The notes under the pieces are model-generated. The model made no database searches. It saw nothing but the letters and a program-made list of their open reading frames with translations, and was not told the DNA's origin. DNA of 64,000 bases from the NCBI GenBank assembly GCA_029891385.1, contig CM057233.1, positions 52,840,063 to 52,904,062 of the forward strand, read 5' to 3'. The DNA is from Erythroxylum novogranatense (lineage: Eukaryota; Streptophyta; Magnoliopsida; Malpighiales; Erythroxylaceae). The position numbers and the translations under genes were made by a program. Shown here piece after piece: positions 34,256-45,283 of this stretch (the stretch's first letter is position 1; each line of letters begins with the position of its first letter).

Positions 34256-34749
34256 ATGATTATGTTTATGACTACTATACTGTGAAGGATGACATGGACA
34301 TATGTGATCAGGAGGCTTCAAGCCCATTTCCTCTGTATGAAATTATACTATTTTCTTTACAATTTTACCTTGCTCTTTACCATAATCATCATTAAAAGTG
34401 CTATATGTCCCATCCAGTGTTCAAGTTGAGGATGATGACTTTTATGCTGGACTTGATGATGAGCCTGAATTTGATAGTGAAGATTCAAATGGTAAACCAG
34501 ACTTGCTACTTCCTATTCCTTATTTTTGAATTCCTCCTTCCTGACATATCTATTCTTTCTCTTTGGTTGAACTCAATTGAAGCTCATCCAAGAAATGAAT
34601 ATCCTGACGAGACATTTGATGAGGAACAAGTTGGGAGTTCGACATCTAGTAATGAATCAGAAGAGCGAGAAAGTGACAGTTGTAGCACCAAATCTAATGA
34701 AATAGAAGATTTAAGGCATCACTTGTCTTTAGCTGAAGATCCGTTATAG
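34256..34749 (+). pseudogene. RDM4: Captured IWR1/RDM4 (DMS4) gene fragment, three exons with introns
   Basis: Three exon-like pieces join in phase across GT-AG introns: 34256-34334 (DDYVYDYYTVKDDMD ... SSPFPL), 34418-34491 (VEDDDFYAGLDDEPEFDSED) and 34583-34749 (NEYPDE, an acidic/serine stretch, AEDPL). This is the acidic C-terminal half of plant IWR1-like proteins, the RNA polymerase nuclear import adaptor known in Arabidopsis as RDM4/DMS4, which acts in RNA-directed DNA methylation. Acceptors are TTTGCAG, CATCCAG and TTGAAG; donors are CTCTGTATGA and ATGGTAAAC. A TAG replaces the tyrosine after DPL. Retained introns show capture at the DNA level by the surrounding CACTA element. The N-terminal half is absent. 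Confidence 0.75.
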
Positions 34750-34774
34750 GATGAATTGTAATTGGCAAGAAACA

Positions 34775-35630
34775 TTTCAAATTTTTTGTTAATAACCAAT
34801 TGAAATAATTTTCTCCAACCACATATTTATTTGGTTTCTATTGCATAAATTTTAGCGACCAATTTAAATTATTTTTGCAATCAATTTTGGTTACAGGCAG
34901 GTATACGTTAGGAACCATCCAAATTATTTTTGCGACCAAGTTTTGGTGACTAACACATACACTCTAGTGACCAACAATTAATTTTTTGTTGTTAAATTAT
35001 AATAAATATAATACAATTTGTGACGATATTAAAACTATAGCAACAAATTATTTGGTTGCTAAAGTAAATTTTTAGCAACAGCATCATGTCGTTACAACAT
35101 GGTTACTAAAAAAAAATTGATATACCATTTGTTGTAACCAGATAAAAATAACTGCAACCAATGACTTGGTTGCTATAAGATTGTTTTTTACCAACAAAAA
35201 TAATTTGGTTGCAGTATGAATAGCTATAATAACCACTGACTTGGTTGCTATAAGATTATTTTTTACCAAAAAAATAATTTGGTTGCAGTATGAATAGCTA
35301 TAGTAACCATTGACTTAGTTGCTATAAGATTATTTTTTACCAACAAAAATAATTTGGTCGCAATATGCATAACTATAGCAACCATTCTAACATTACAGCG
35401 ACCATGAAATTTTACATTAGCAAGTATAAATTTGGTCGCTAATAATTCTACCTTTAGTGACCAATTTTAAATGGTTGTTAATAATGCATTTTTAACGACT
35501 AACGTAATAACTCGTCGCTGAGCACTTTTAGTAACAACCTTATAGTGACCACTTGTGACCATTTCGATTTTGGTCGCTATAACTTTTAACAACCATTAAT
35601 AATAGTTGTTGAAACTAATTTTTCTTATAT
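34775..35630. repeat. Right subterminal repeats of the CACTA element
   Basis: Some twenty GGTTGC/GCAACC and GGTCGC/GCGACC motifs. Between about 35140 and 35370 a unit of roughly 80-90 bp (TTGACTTGGTTGCTATAAGAT...) is tandemly repeated three times with few changes, a recent local expansion. Confidence 0.78.
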
Positions 35631-35634
35631 TGTG

Positions 35635-35854
35635 TATTTCTAATGAAAGAAGATTCTTTATATAACCATCGAAATTTAAAATGTTTACAGGCCTTGCTTT
35701 TTTTTTTTCCATATTCTTAAGGAAAATATATTCCTTATATTTTAAAACTTCTAGGCATACCATAAGGACAAAATTTACCTAACAATCCTTACATTCTAAA
35801 ATATATTCCTTATATTTTAAAACAATCCTAGAGATATCGCTTATATATATAAGC
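35635..35854. other. Spacer with a short direct repeat
   Basis: AT-rich. ATATTCCTTATATTTTAAAAC occurs twice (about 35730 and 35807). No gene. Confidence 0.5.
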
Positions 35855-35863
35855 GTTCCTACC

Positions 35864-36899
35864 AATGTTATGAATACTATTCCGAATTTGGTACCGAATT
35901 AGGTTTTGATACGGTACTATACCGTACTGATTTATACTAGGTACCGCTTTTGAATAATTTTTAAATTTATAAAATAGTTCTTAAATTTTTAAAATTACAA
36001 AATAGTTTATTGTCATATTTTACAGTTGTAGTTTATTTAATTCAGCTTTTTTACATCTTATCTATTTTAGTTTATATATATCTTTATTATATTCTAATTA
36101 TTTCTATATATAATAACTATCTATATATAATAATTATCTAAATATAATATTTATTGTAAAATAACGAAAATAATTCAAAATTTTGTATTTTATCAAAGTT
36201 TTGAATTATATTCTTAGAATTGTTATTTTTCACATTCCATTTCTTTTTATATTTAATTAGAAATAGTCACAATTTTATTTTAATATATAAAATTAATTTA
36301 ATAATTATAATTAAATATTAAAATATAATATTAAAATATATAAATTTCAAATAAATTTTGATTTAATAATTAAAATATATAAAATAAATATTAGTTTATA
36401 AATAATAATTTTAAATTATTTATTTTAAAAAATAAATATTTTATTAATACTTTATTAATAAATGTTATATAAAATATTAAAATAAATTTAAATAAAATAA
36501 TTTATTAGTAATTAAACTAAAATATTTTATTTTTAAGTTTTAATTAATTTATAATTTTATTAGTAATAAAATATTTATTATTATTTTAAAACTTTGAAAA
36601 ATGAGGGAGGGAGGGTGGGAGGAAGATTTTGAAAATTTTACAAATAAATCCCCAATTTTTTAAAATTTTCGATACCAACCAGTATTTAACCGGGATTTTG
36701 CATATCGGTTAGTATCGAGGGAGGGAAATTTTAATTTTTTTTGCAAATAAGTCTCTCAAATTTTTAAATTTTTTGGTACCAGCTGATATTTGGCCGGTAT
36801 TTTGCATATCGGTCGGTACCGACTGATATTTAAAATCGATATCAAAATTAAAAATACTGTACCGGTATCGGCCGGTGCGGCATAGATTTCATAGCAATG
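35864..36899. mobile_element. Mutator-like inverted-repeat element (1.04 kb)
   Basis: Bounded by a perfect 9-bp direct repeat GTTCCTACC (35855-35863 and 36900-36908), the Mutator duplication length. The ends are imperfect inverted repeats: AATGTTATGAATACTATTCC at the left against CATTGCTATGAAATCTATGCC as the complement of the right. Both are followed by GGTACCG/CGGTACC-rich sequence. The interior is AT-rich, with a tandem duplication of about 115 bp at 36600-36840 (each unit ends in a TTGCATATCGGT stretch). No transposase. Confidence 0.65.
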
Positions 36900-37419
36900 G
36901 TTCCTACCTTTTACACTAGACTTATTAGGTTTATTATGTTGGAAAGAATAATTTACACTATTTAACAATATTAGAAATAATCATAATTAAAAGTAAAATA
37001 ATATTTAATTTTTATCATTAAAATCTAATTTTGTTTGGTCATCAATTTATATCTTTAGTTATTATATATTGTTTATCATTAAAATCAAATTTTATTTGGT
37101 CATTGTTTAAAAGTTGTCTTCTATTCGCCATTGTTTAATATCTTTAGTTGGTTCTTTGATACAAACTTTTGTTGTAAATTGTAATTGTTAAAGAGTCATG
37201 GATATTTATTATTATTTTATTTGAAGTTTTGATGAAATTGTTATTTATTATATAATGAAATTGTAATATTTTAAATACTTTCTATTGTTCTTAATTTTAT
37301 ATTTGATGATTAAATGATTTTTCACATTAATTGTGGTTATTTTAGATTTATATTATTATGATTTTTGGAGACAATGTTAATGTAAAATTATAAATTATAC
37401 AGACAATATATTAAAGGAC

Positions 37420-37557
37420 TTTTTGCACTTTAAAAAATTAAGGATTATTTTATAAATTTAAAAATTACTTGAAACGATATTCAATGTTGACCAAGACTAG
37501 TATAGTACTATATTAGAACTAAATCTGTACCAATATTTGTATAGTATTCATAACATT
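37420..37557 (-). mobile_element. Partial second copy of the Mutator-like terminus
   Basis: The complement of this stretch repeats the left end of the 35864 element: AATGTTATGAATACTAT, then GGTACAG and an AAATTTATAAAATAATCC tail in the same order over about 135 bp. No matching partner or target duplication found, so it is a fragment. Confidence 0.55.
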
Positions 37558-38076
37558 ACTCTTTTGCCTACCAACTCGCTATTCGTGCTCCACACATACA
37601 CCTAGGTTGTTAAAAATTAAAATGTTACCTAGTTTATTTTAGTTGTATTTTATATGGTGATTATTGATTAAGGTAATGGCTAATAGGGAGGGTTATATAT
37701 ATAATTATTGATTAGGGTAATAACTAATGAGGTTGCTTAATGAGGTAATTGTATATAATCATGATTGTTTTTATAATTATTTTAACTATTTGTTAGGGTT
37801 TTATGAAACTAAATTATGATTTAATGAGGGTAATTGATTGACCTAATTCACTTTAGTCAATATTTAATATTGCAAGTACACGAAATAGTTGTAACTAGTA
37901 TCGACAAATACAAGTCGATCCCACGAGGACAGTGAGTACTAGTAATGACTATTATTCTATTATGTAGCCTACGGATTAATTGTGGGTTTTGGATTTGAGA
38001 AACTATAATTAAACAATTAAAGTAAACAAACAACACAATTAAAACAAAGAATTGGCTAAGTCACTAAGTTATTTAT
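37558..38076. other. AT-rich spacer with a possible old LTR-element trace
   Basis: Around 37870-37940 the stretch GTATCGACAAATACAAGTCG, ATCCCACGAGGACAG resembles a motif often seen in untranslated parts of plant gypsy elements of the Athila/Tat type. Too short to assign. Confidence 0.35.
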
Positions 38077-40247
38077 TGTTGGACCCTGGAATTATTTTCT
38101 TTAAGTGAGCAAGATTTAAAATAGTTTTGAGGTTTAGATAGATTAAATTTTTGGAGTTATAATTTTGTCAAGGTTAGTAGGATTTGTTGAATGGGTAAGT
38201 GGAATTAAAGTGTTAATGTAATAAGAATGTTCAAGGACATTTTTGGGAGATCACTTAAGCATAAAAGAACATAATCTTATAAGGAAGGGTAAGATGGACT
38301 TTTTGGGCTCAATAAGCGTAGAAATGAAAAAAGAATATGCTATTTTTTTTGTTAAGAGGAGAAAAATGTGAATTGAAAAGGGAGGAGAGTGAAAAATGAA
38401 AATAAGAGAGAAGAAGAGAGGTTTCGGTGAAAGAAGAAAAAAAGAGAAATCAAGTTTGTTAAGGTAGGTTAACCATCTTTTCTTATTGCTTTATTAAAGA
38501 AATGGTTTGTGTTAATGATGAAGGAGTTAGAGAAAAAGAAAAGAGGTTGTGTAGAGAATGCAAGGTTTGTTGGAAGAAGATGGATTAGGAGAACCCAATT
38601 GATTTTAGGGTTTCTAAACTAGGTCTTAGTTTTTCTAACCTAAATGGACTGTGGGTATGTTAGATTTGAGTTTACCGAAATTTGTGATTTTTTTACGTTT
38701 ATGAATTTTATTGGAATGTTTTTTTGAATGGAACCTTGGTTGTTTTAGGAAACAAAGGGAATCCTACCCAAGAGCAAAGGGAAAGGCAAGCTTGACTTAG
38801 ATTTTTGCAAGCTAATTAGGTGGGTTTTATGGTTATAGTGTAATTGGGAAAATTCTTGCCAATGTGTGTATGTTGAAATTGATTTGTTCGAAATTGACTT
38901 ATTTGTAAATGTTGAAAATGCATGATGAAATATGACTATGTTATACCTCAAAAGAGGTCATGACATTTTGTATTAAATGAAAAGAAGACAAAACACAAAA
39001 GTATAGCAATATGAGAAAACAATTATGTGTTTTTGTTTGGGCGAAAGTGGAACCATTCTATTCGTCATATGTACGTTGGCAAGAGCCTTCTCCCATCTGC
39101 CCACTTATGGCATATGAGTTTTGAAATTGGACTCATTCTATTCATGGAGTAAACTTCGGTTTTTCCATTCTAATTCCATGGAACCCTCGAGCCATTTGTT
39201 GTGCATTGCATCTTTAATTTGTCATGTATGATGCATTTGAATGTTATATGCTTTGACTGTTAAACTAAATTGTAGAGTGCTAGAATTATTGAATATACTC
39301 ATAAATATATACATATGCTTAAATTTGTGGTCAATTGCCAATAGCTATAACTATGTTAGTCACTAAGCTGTGTAGCTCACCCCATTATTCCCTCCTCAGG
39401 TACAGAACAAGAAGGTTAGCAATCCTTGCAAGGCATCGGAAACTCCAAGATATTAGAAACTTGTGTAACTAAGTTAGTTCGATCACTTTTGGATAGCATT
39501 GTAAGCATGTTAAACATTGTGCATCCTATGTATGTTGAATTATGTGTAAAGCTTTTAATTATAATGTTAATTATGTAATTAAAGTTATGTATGACATTTT
39601 TTTGATTTGGCAAATGAGTTTAGAACTGAAACGTTCCACAGGTGTATGTGCATGTTTCTTTTGTAGTTGTACATTTCAAAATCCGAGTCTTTCCTAGGTG
39701 TAGAAATTATATGCCAAATTTAGGGGAAAATTGGACTAATTGAGGTGAAATTAGTTAAAGTTGTCTTTTGGAAAGTTGTAGCTTATCTTTCTAGCTTTCC
39801 AATTGTATATAGTATGAAAGTTTTGGACATCAAAGTCGAAAGTTATGATCTTTATGAGTGGAGATGCTCAGGAGCATACTATGCTTCATCTTAGGTTGAC
39901 CTTCTTCTTTGTCTTAGGTTGACCTTCTGCTTTGTTTTAAGTTGACTCTGCATCACCTTAGGTTGACTTTCTGCTTCGTTTTAAATTAACCCTGCTTCGT
40001 CTTAGGTTGACTTTTTGCTTTGTCTTAAATTGACCCTACTTTGTCTTAAGTTGACTCTGCTTCATCTTAGGTTGACCTTCTGTTTTGTCTTAAGTTGACC
40101 ATCTACTTCGTCTTAGGTTGACCTTCTACTTCGTCTTAAGTTGACACTGCTTCGTCTTAGGTTGACCTTCTGCTTTGTCTTACATTGACCATCTATTTCA
40201 TCTTAGGTTGACTTTCTGTTTCATCTTACGTTGACCATAATATCTTT
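38077..40247 (+). mobile_element. Ty3-gypsy LTR G3, 5' part, interrupted by G4
   Basis: Begins TGTTGGACCCTGG. It has the same internal order as the G1 LTR: purine-rich leader (38340-38450), donor-like AAGGTAGGTT at about 38462, acceptor-like TTTTAG at 38748, a 71-nt purine-rich block ending TTAGGTGGGTT at 38819, a CTCACC motif at 39377 and an acceptor-like CTCAG near 39400. A large tandem array fills its last 360 bp. Its end is not seen: G4 begins at 40248, inside the array. Whether this is a 5', 3' or solo LTR cannot be told from the window. Confidence 0.65.
39885..40238 (+). repeat. Tandem array of about 23-bp units in LTR G3
   Basis: Roughly 15 imperfect copies of a unit such as CTTAGGTTGACCTTCTGCTT. 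Two sub-types alternate (...AGGTTGACCTTCT and ...AAGTTGACCCTG), suggesting a higher-order 46-bp unit. G4 begins within or right after the array. Confidence 0.85.
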
Positions 40248-40752
40248 TGTAACATCTCGTTACTTGCGGGGAGGTTAGAATAGTAAATAAGAGTGTTCAA
40301 TGAGAGCTTAGAATTTGTATTTTCATGCTCATGTATAATATGACATACGCATACAAGCGAATAGTGAAATGTTGCTCATTGAAATGACTATGCATTCATT
40401 CATTGGCATCCTGGGTAAAAATGTTTATAAATGTGATTGTTATTGAGAATTTTGGTTAGTATGTGTTGAAAATTGATTTGGAAAGTGAAATTGTTGATTA
40501 AGAAATTTTGGAGAAATTTTGGAAATTTTCTTAAAATTTGGGGTAATTTTTTAATTAGAAAAAATGCTAAGTGACAAAAAAATTATTACAAAGGTAGTAG
40601 AAATTATTGTCCAATGGCAATGGAAATTTTTGATTAATGACTTTGGGAATTATGGACAAGTTTCATTGAAAATTGGGAGGCAATTGAAGCAAGAATTGGA
40701 GACAAATAGGCTAGTTAATAAAAGACCTAAGAGAGACCACAGAAAGGGGACA

Positions 40753-40782
40753 TGTGACAAGTGACAAGTGTCACTTGTCACA
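40753..40782. repeat. Perfect inverted repeat, 14-bp arms, in the G4 LTR
   Basis: TGTGACAAGTGACA, two bases (AG), then its exact complement TGTCACTTGTCACA. A related, weaker TGACACTTGTCACTC occurs in G2 near 11010. Confidence 0.85.
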
Positions 40783-42339
40783 CCTTATGCTATAACCCAT
40801 GTAATTGTTCAAAAATTAAAGACTATCTCATTTTAACTAGCTTTTACCTTACTCACTTACTCTCATCTCTTGTAATTTCTCTACTCATCTTCTTCATATA
40901 CGACATTCTCATCTCACCTCACCAACGTTGGAGCTTGTTCTTGCCTCTATTTACCACCATCACTTTGCTATCATCTTCTTCTTCACTTTGTCATTTAAGA
41001 ACCCAACCCTACCACCTTTAGAAGATGAAGAACTTAGGATGCTCAGGAGCTAGGGTTGAGTGAGATTTTGAAGAGTTTGGAGCTACAATAAGTAAGTTAT
41101 GCTTTAAATGTCATGTGTATGGTTATATTAAGCTAGAATGATGAGTAAATTGAGATTTGATGACTTGGTTATGCAATGTTTATGTATGTGTCGTGGGTGA
41201 GGGTAAATACTCTTTGTTTATGAGTGATTTATTGAGTTGAATTGGGTAGAGGATGATGAGGAAATGAAATGGAAGAGATAATCTAGGTATAAGATGAGTT
41301 AGATGTAAATGTTGAAAGTTTGAAATCTGGAAAACGTTAGCAGAAAAATTTCCACTAATATGCTTTTGTGTTTTAGCCATAACTTGTTATGTAGTTATCC
41401 AAATAAGTTGATTCTTGATTTGGATTAAACTAGAGACATATGGATACCTTTCTTATGAAGAATTGAGTTTAAATTTTGTTCTTAAGATTCTCAAATTTTA
41501 ATGTGAAAATGAGAATTGGGTGCAATAAAAGTTGTGGATGAATGTTTATGTTGTATTATGTTTTGAGTGTACAGGAATGTATTATATTTTGGGTGTTTAT
41601 GAGCAAGTGAGGAATATTAAATGTGCATATATGATTTTGAATTAAAAATGGGTATCTTTGAAGAAGTTATCCATTGAGATGATGAATTAAATGAGTTTTT
41701 GCTGATATTGAATAAGTCAGAAAAATTGAAAAGTGCTGGAATTTGAGTTTAACCGAAAGTACTATGTTTTTAATGTTAGTATACTTCGATTTGTTGTGAA
41801 TTAGTAGAAATAAATTCTGATTGAATCTTGGAGTTTTTATTGGTGAGTGTTGATGAGCTAAAGATGAGTTAGAATGGTTCTGAGTAATCAATTGAATTGA
41901 TTAAGTGAAAAAAATTAACATTCGAAAAAAATGACAGTAGAGAGAGGATGAAAATGGATATCTAAATTTTTGATGATCTTGATAGAACTTAGTTAATTTT
42001 GATTTTTAGAGGTAGTGTGGATTGTGGTGAATGAGTTTAGTGAAATGGAGTGGAATTGACTAGAATAAAAATAGAAGTGTTGGACTTTGAAAAAAATGGA
42101 AGTCTAAAAATTTTCTGGAGTGAATAGTGATAGTGTTAAAATTTTGGTCCAAAACTTCCATGGATTTATTGTAATGATATAGGCCTATTTTGCAAAATAG
42201 TTTCATGAAAATTGTAAATCTTTCATTTAGTTTTTTATTGATATAAAGTTTGCAAAATTTGGAGTTCTGGATCAAAAGTTATGAAGTTTAGAAGTTAGGA
42301 TGTCTGTGAAGAAGAAGTGGACGACGACTTTAAAGATTA

Positions 42340-42480
42340 TAGGCCAAAAGCACCGTCATGCAAAAGCAAGATGGTGACATTGAGAGTTAGCCAAAAAGCA
42401 CGGTTGTGCAAAAGCACGACGGTCACTTTGGAGGTTGGATAGCAAAAATCGCTATTTTGCAATTTCACGATAGCGACTTT
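42340..42480 (+). repeat. AAAGCACG / CACGACGGT repeats in the G4 LTR
   Basis: Three units of about 45 bp around CACGGTTGTGCAAAAGCACG. They are the counterpart of the GATCGTGC block in G2 (9895-10065) with a different core. Confidence 0.7.
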
Positions 42481-44543
42481 GAAGCTATGAGAGACTGATG
42501 GACATCTGATAGTTTTTTGGCTATAACTTCTTTGTCTAACCTCCGAATGATCTAATTTTTGAAGCATTAGATTTATAAAACATCCATTTACCTCTCTGTA
42601 AACTTTTGTAGCATTCTGAATTAAATTGAGAAGATTGATGAAATCAAAGTAAGGATATTGGTTGGAAGTGCATGAACTGGATATTTTACTGAACATGTTC
42701 CAGTATTTTCATGGTATCTTGATCTATACGATTCCCAATAAGATGAATTTTAATTTGGAGTAAACTATAGATATAGGCCTACTAGTTGTCTCAAGAAGCT
42801 GAATTATGATTCAGTTTCTAAGATGTTTAATTTATGGTTGGAATTTGTGCATAGTACACTATTTTTGAATATGAACAACCCGATAATGTTTGAACATATC
42901 TTCCAAATTACTGAAATAAATTGAGTGATTTTGGTGTCAATGGAAATATAAGACTTAGAAGAACACTTTTCTAGAAGATAGTATGATCAAATTACATCAG
43001 TTTTACTTTCAAATTGAACGTGAACAGTAGACCGAAAGCATGACGTGGAAAAATCTGAAGTGATTTAATGAGAAATGAATTGTAAATTTAATGGTTTTGG
43101 TGAGACACAAATCTAAGTATATATTATAGTTAGATGAAGTTTGATAAGAGATTGATTTTGTGATGAAATTGATGGATAAATACCTGGGGTTATCATGAAC
43201 AAGCTTTGTAGATAATTCATTTCATATATGTGCATTATTGAACAATTATAATTGTGCATATTGTGATATATGTGTATGTGTTTAATATAGAGGATTGAAT
43301 TGAGCACCATCGTCCAGATGTTGTAGGGATTTAAAGGCAATAGCTTTGGGAGCAACTTTTAAGTAACCTAGACGATTTCTCTCAATTATTGTTTGCTTAA
43401 ATGTTGTTATGAATGATAAATGAATGTGATTGATGGGGTTCGTTTCTGGGCAGAAGGTTCGATGAATGTGATGGATAAATAAAATATTGGAGTGCTCATT
43501 GAATGTGAATTGGACGGAATAAATGTTTTCTTGACTTAAGTGTTGAATGCTGGACTAAGGTCCGATGACAATGTGAAGTAGATGTGATAGTTAATATGAT
43601 TGTGTGGCATTGAACACTTTCAATTGATTGAAAAAATGTGATGCATTTCATTATATGAATAATTGATCCGATAACAGAAGTTGTGACCGAAGTAGCCATC
43701 GAACAGAGCTTAAAGCTCAAAGTGTGAGAAGAGCCTTGAGCTCAAAAAGTGATTCAGAGCCTCAGGCTCAACGTTTAATGAGTCCTATATGAGACAGTTA
43801 TCAATGAGCCCGGTATCTAAAGGATACAAGACAGTTAGGCACTCGATCACAATAACATAATAATTAGAAAAGTGTCTCATGAGCATTTCATATGCATTTT
43901 GTTAAGTAGGTTTGCTAAATTGAAATGCCACATTTGTCTATGCTTAAGTGAAAATGTGATACTGATGTAAAGTGCAGTATGTGGTTATATGTTATGTGAA
44001 TTAATATGTTGCATGAATTAAATGAACCATCGATGATGGTTACCTCATTGAGTTCACAAAACTCATCTAAAATTTGCAATTATTTTTCAGGACTCAGAAG
44101 AATACCCTGTTAGGCAAACGGAAGTATCCTTATTGCATGCAGGGGAAAGATAGAGTCCAAAATCAATTAGCCTCTGCATTGTAGTTCTTTATTTCGTACT
44201 AAATTGTATAGTCTGCAAATTTTGTATCATTTGTAATTGAATATTACGGTATGTAATAAATTTTGGAATTGGAAATGTTTTGTTTTTGTAATGGTCCCCA
44301 AGCGATTAGTGAATCTCTAATGAGTTGTGTACTGATTGTTACGTATAACTGAGAATGTTTATGAATGAAATCGGGTCCAATTTGGTTATAGATTTCCGTA
44401 TGCTATGGTTGTGATTTAAAAAAAAATTGTACTAAGTTTTGACTAACTGGGTATTTAAGTATGCCACCCCCATGGGGCACGGACTTGGATATCACCCATC
44501 GATATCGGGTCGGGTCTTACGGGAGTGGGGTGCTACATTTATG

Positions 44544-44556
44544 TGGTATCAAAGCC
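44544..44556 (+). promoter_or_regulatory. Variant primer binding site of G4
   Basis: TGGTATCAAAGCC, one base different from the usual TGGTATCAGAGCC. It is exactly complementary to the 3' end (plus CCA) of the variant initiator tRNA-Met sequence found at 49702-49773. Confidence 0.8.
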
Positions 44557-45283
44557 CAGAAGTACTATCTTATATGGACATTTTCTGAAATATATCTCAA
44601 GTTACATGCATTTAAGTCATGTCATAGCAGACAGTGGCAACTGATCCCTAGTATAAGTCGCATAAGTATAAGTCACACGCATAAGCATGTGTTAAGTGTT
44701 TAAGCTGATAGAAATAGTGAGAAAAGTGATGATATGTCATAATGTGAGAAAATGGAGGTTGTGGATATTTAGAAATGAGAAATAATATATGGGTAAAGGT
44801 GACATATAATGAATCAACGTATTTGTATTGGTGGATGTGTTATTGAATACGACATCAAAATTGTATTGAGGTGAGATATCATTGGAAGTGAAATAGATGT
44901 GAATTCATTGTCATGAACTGATTGAGGAAAGAAATGATAGAAACATGAATGATGAGATTTAAAGTGTACAAGCCAGGTTGAAAGAAAATAAAATTTTCAA
45001 TGAATTTGAAAGGTTAGACTTGGAATTGAAATGAATGTCAGATAAATGTGATAAGAGCTATGATTTAGCATAATAATATGTCTGCGATATTGAGATCAGA
45101 ATTTCAGGATGAATATGCATCTATAACTCTGAATGGATTGTGAATATATATATGTGTAAGATGAATAAATGACAATAGGAAATGAGATTGAAATGAGGAA
45201 AGAGTAAAAGGGGAATGAAATAGTCATAAATGACTTGATAAGAAATAAATGATGTGTAGTAAGGAGAAGGTTAGAAATGCATA
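44557..45283 (+). other. Non-coding leader of G4
   Basis: 727 bp with no ORF of note. Aligns by eye with the G2 internal region read on the minus strand. Ends where the G5 LTR starts. Confidence 0.6.

Larger units (their letters stand above)
30316..35634. mobile_element. Non-autonomous CACTA transposon carrying host gene fragments (5.3 kb)
   Basis: The left end CACTACAAGAAAA is the classic plant CACTA terminus. The right end reads, as complement, CACAATATAAGAAAA, a decayed match. Dense subterminal repeats occur at both ends: copies of GGTTGCTA/TAGCAACC and GGTCGCTA in both orientations at 30330-30740 and 34775-35630. They are the kind of motif bound by CACTA TnpA proteins. The flanking 3 bp are TGT and TAT, so the target duplication matches at two of three positions. 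No TnpA or TnpD coding is seen. The interior holds a GCN2 exon, an unidentified leader-like segment and an IWR1/RDM4 gene fragment with introns, the Pack-type pattern of transduplication. Confidence 0.8.
40248..44537 (+). mobile_element. 5' LTR of G4 (about 4.3 kb)
   Basis: Unusually long. It contains a perfect hairpin (40753-40782), a donor-like AATAAGTAAGTTATGC at about 41087, palindromic repeats at 42340-42480, the GAGCCCGGTATC stretch near 43810 shared with G2, and an acceptor-like TTTTTCAG at about 44090. The open frames inside are short and unconvincing. Confidence 0.75.
40248..45283 (+). mobile_element. G4: non-autonomous gypsy-type element, same family as G2, interrupted by G5
   Basis: A 4.3-kb LTR (40248-44537, TGTAACATCTCG to GGGGTGCTACA), a primer site at 44544-44556 and 727 bp of non-coding leader, after which G5 starts. 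The LTR and leader both align with G2 in reverse. The remaining internal part and the 3' LTR lie beyond 64000. No coding sequence is visible. Confidence 0.75.

Noticed and set aside
34256..34749. A functional IWR1/RDM4 gene
   Set aside because: Only the C-terminal acidic half is present, with a nonsense codon, inside a transposon.
39885..40238. Regular short repeats that might suggest a CRISPR array
   Set aside because: Units are contiguous and imperfect with no unique spacers; plant LTR context. It is an ordinary tandem array.
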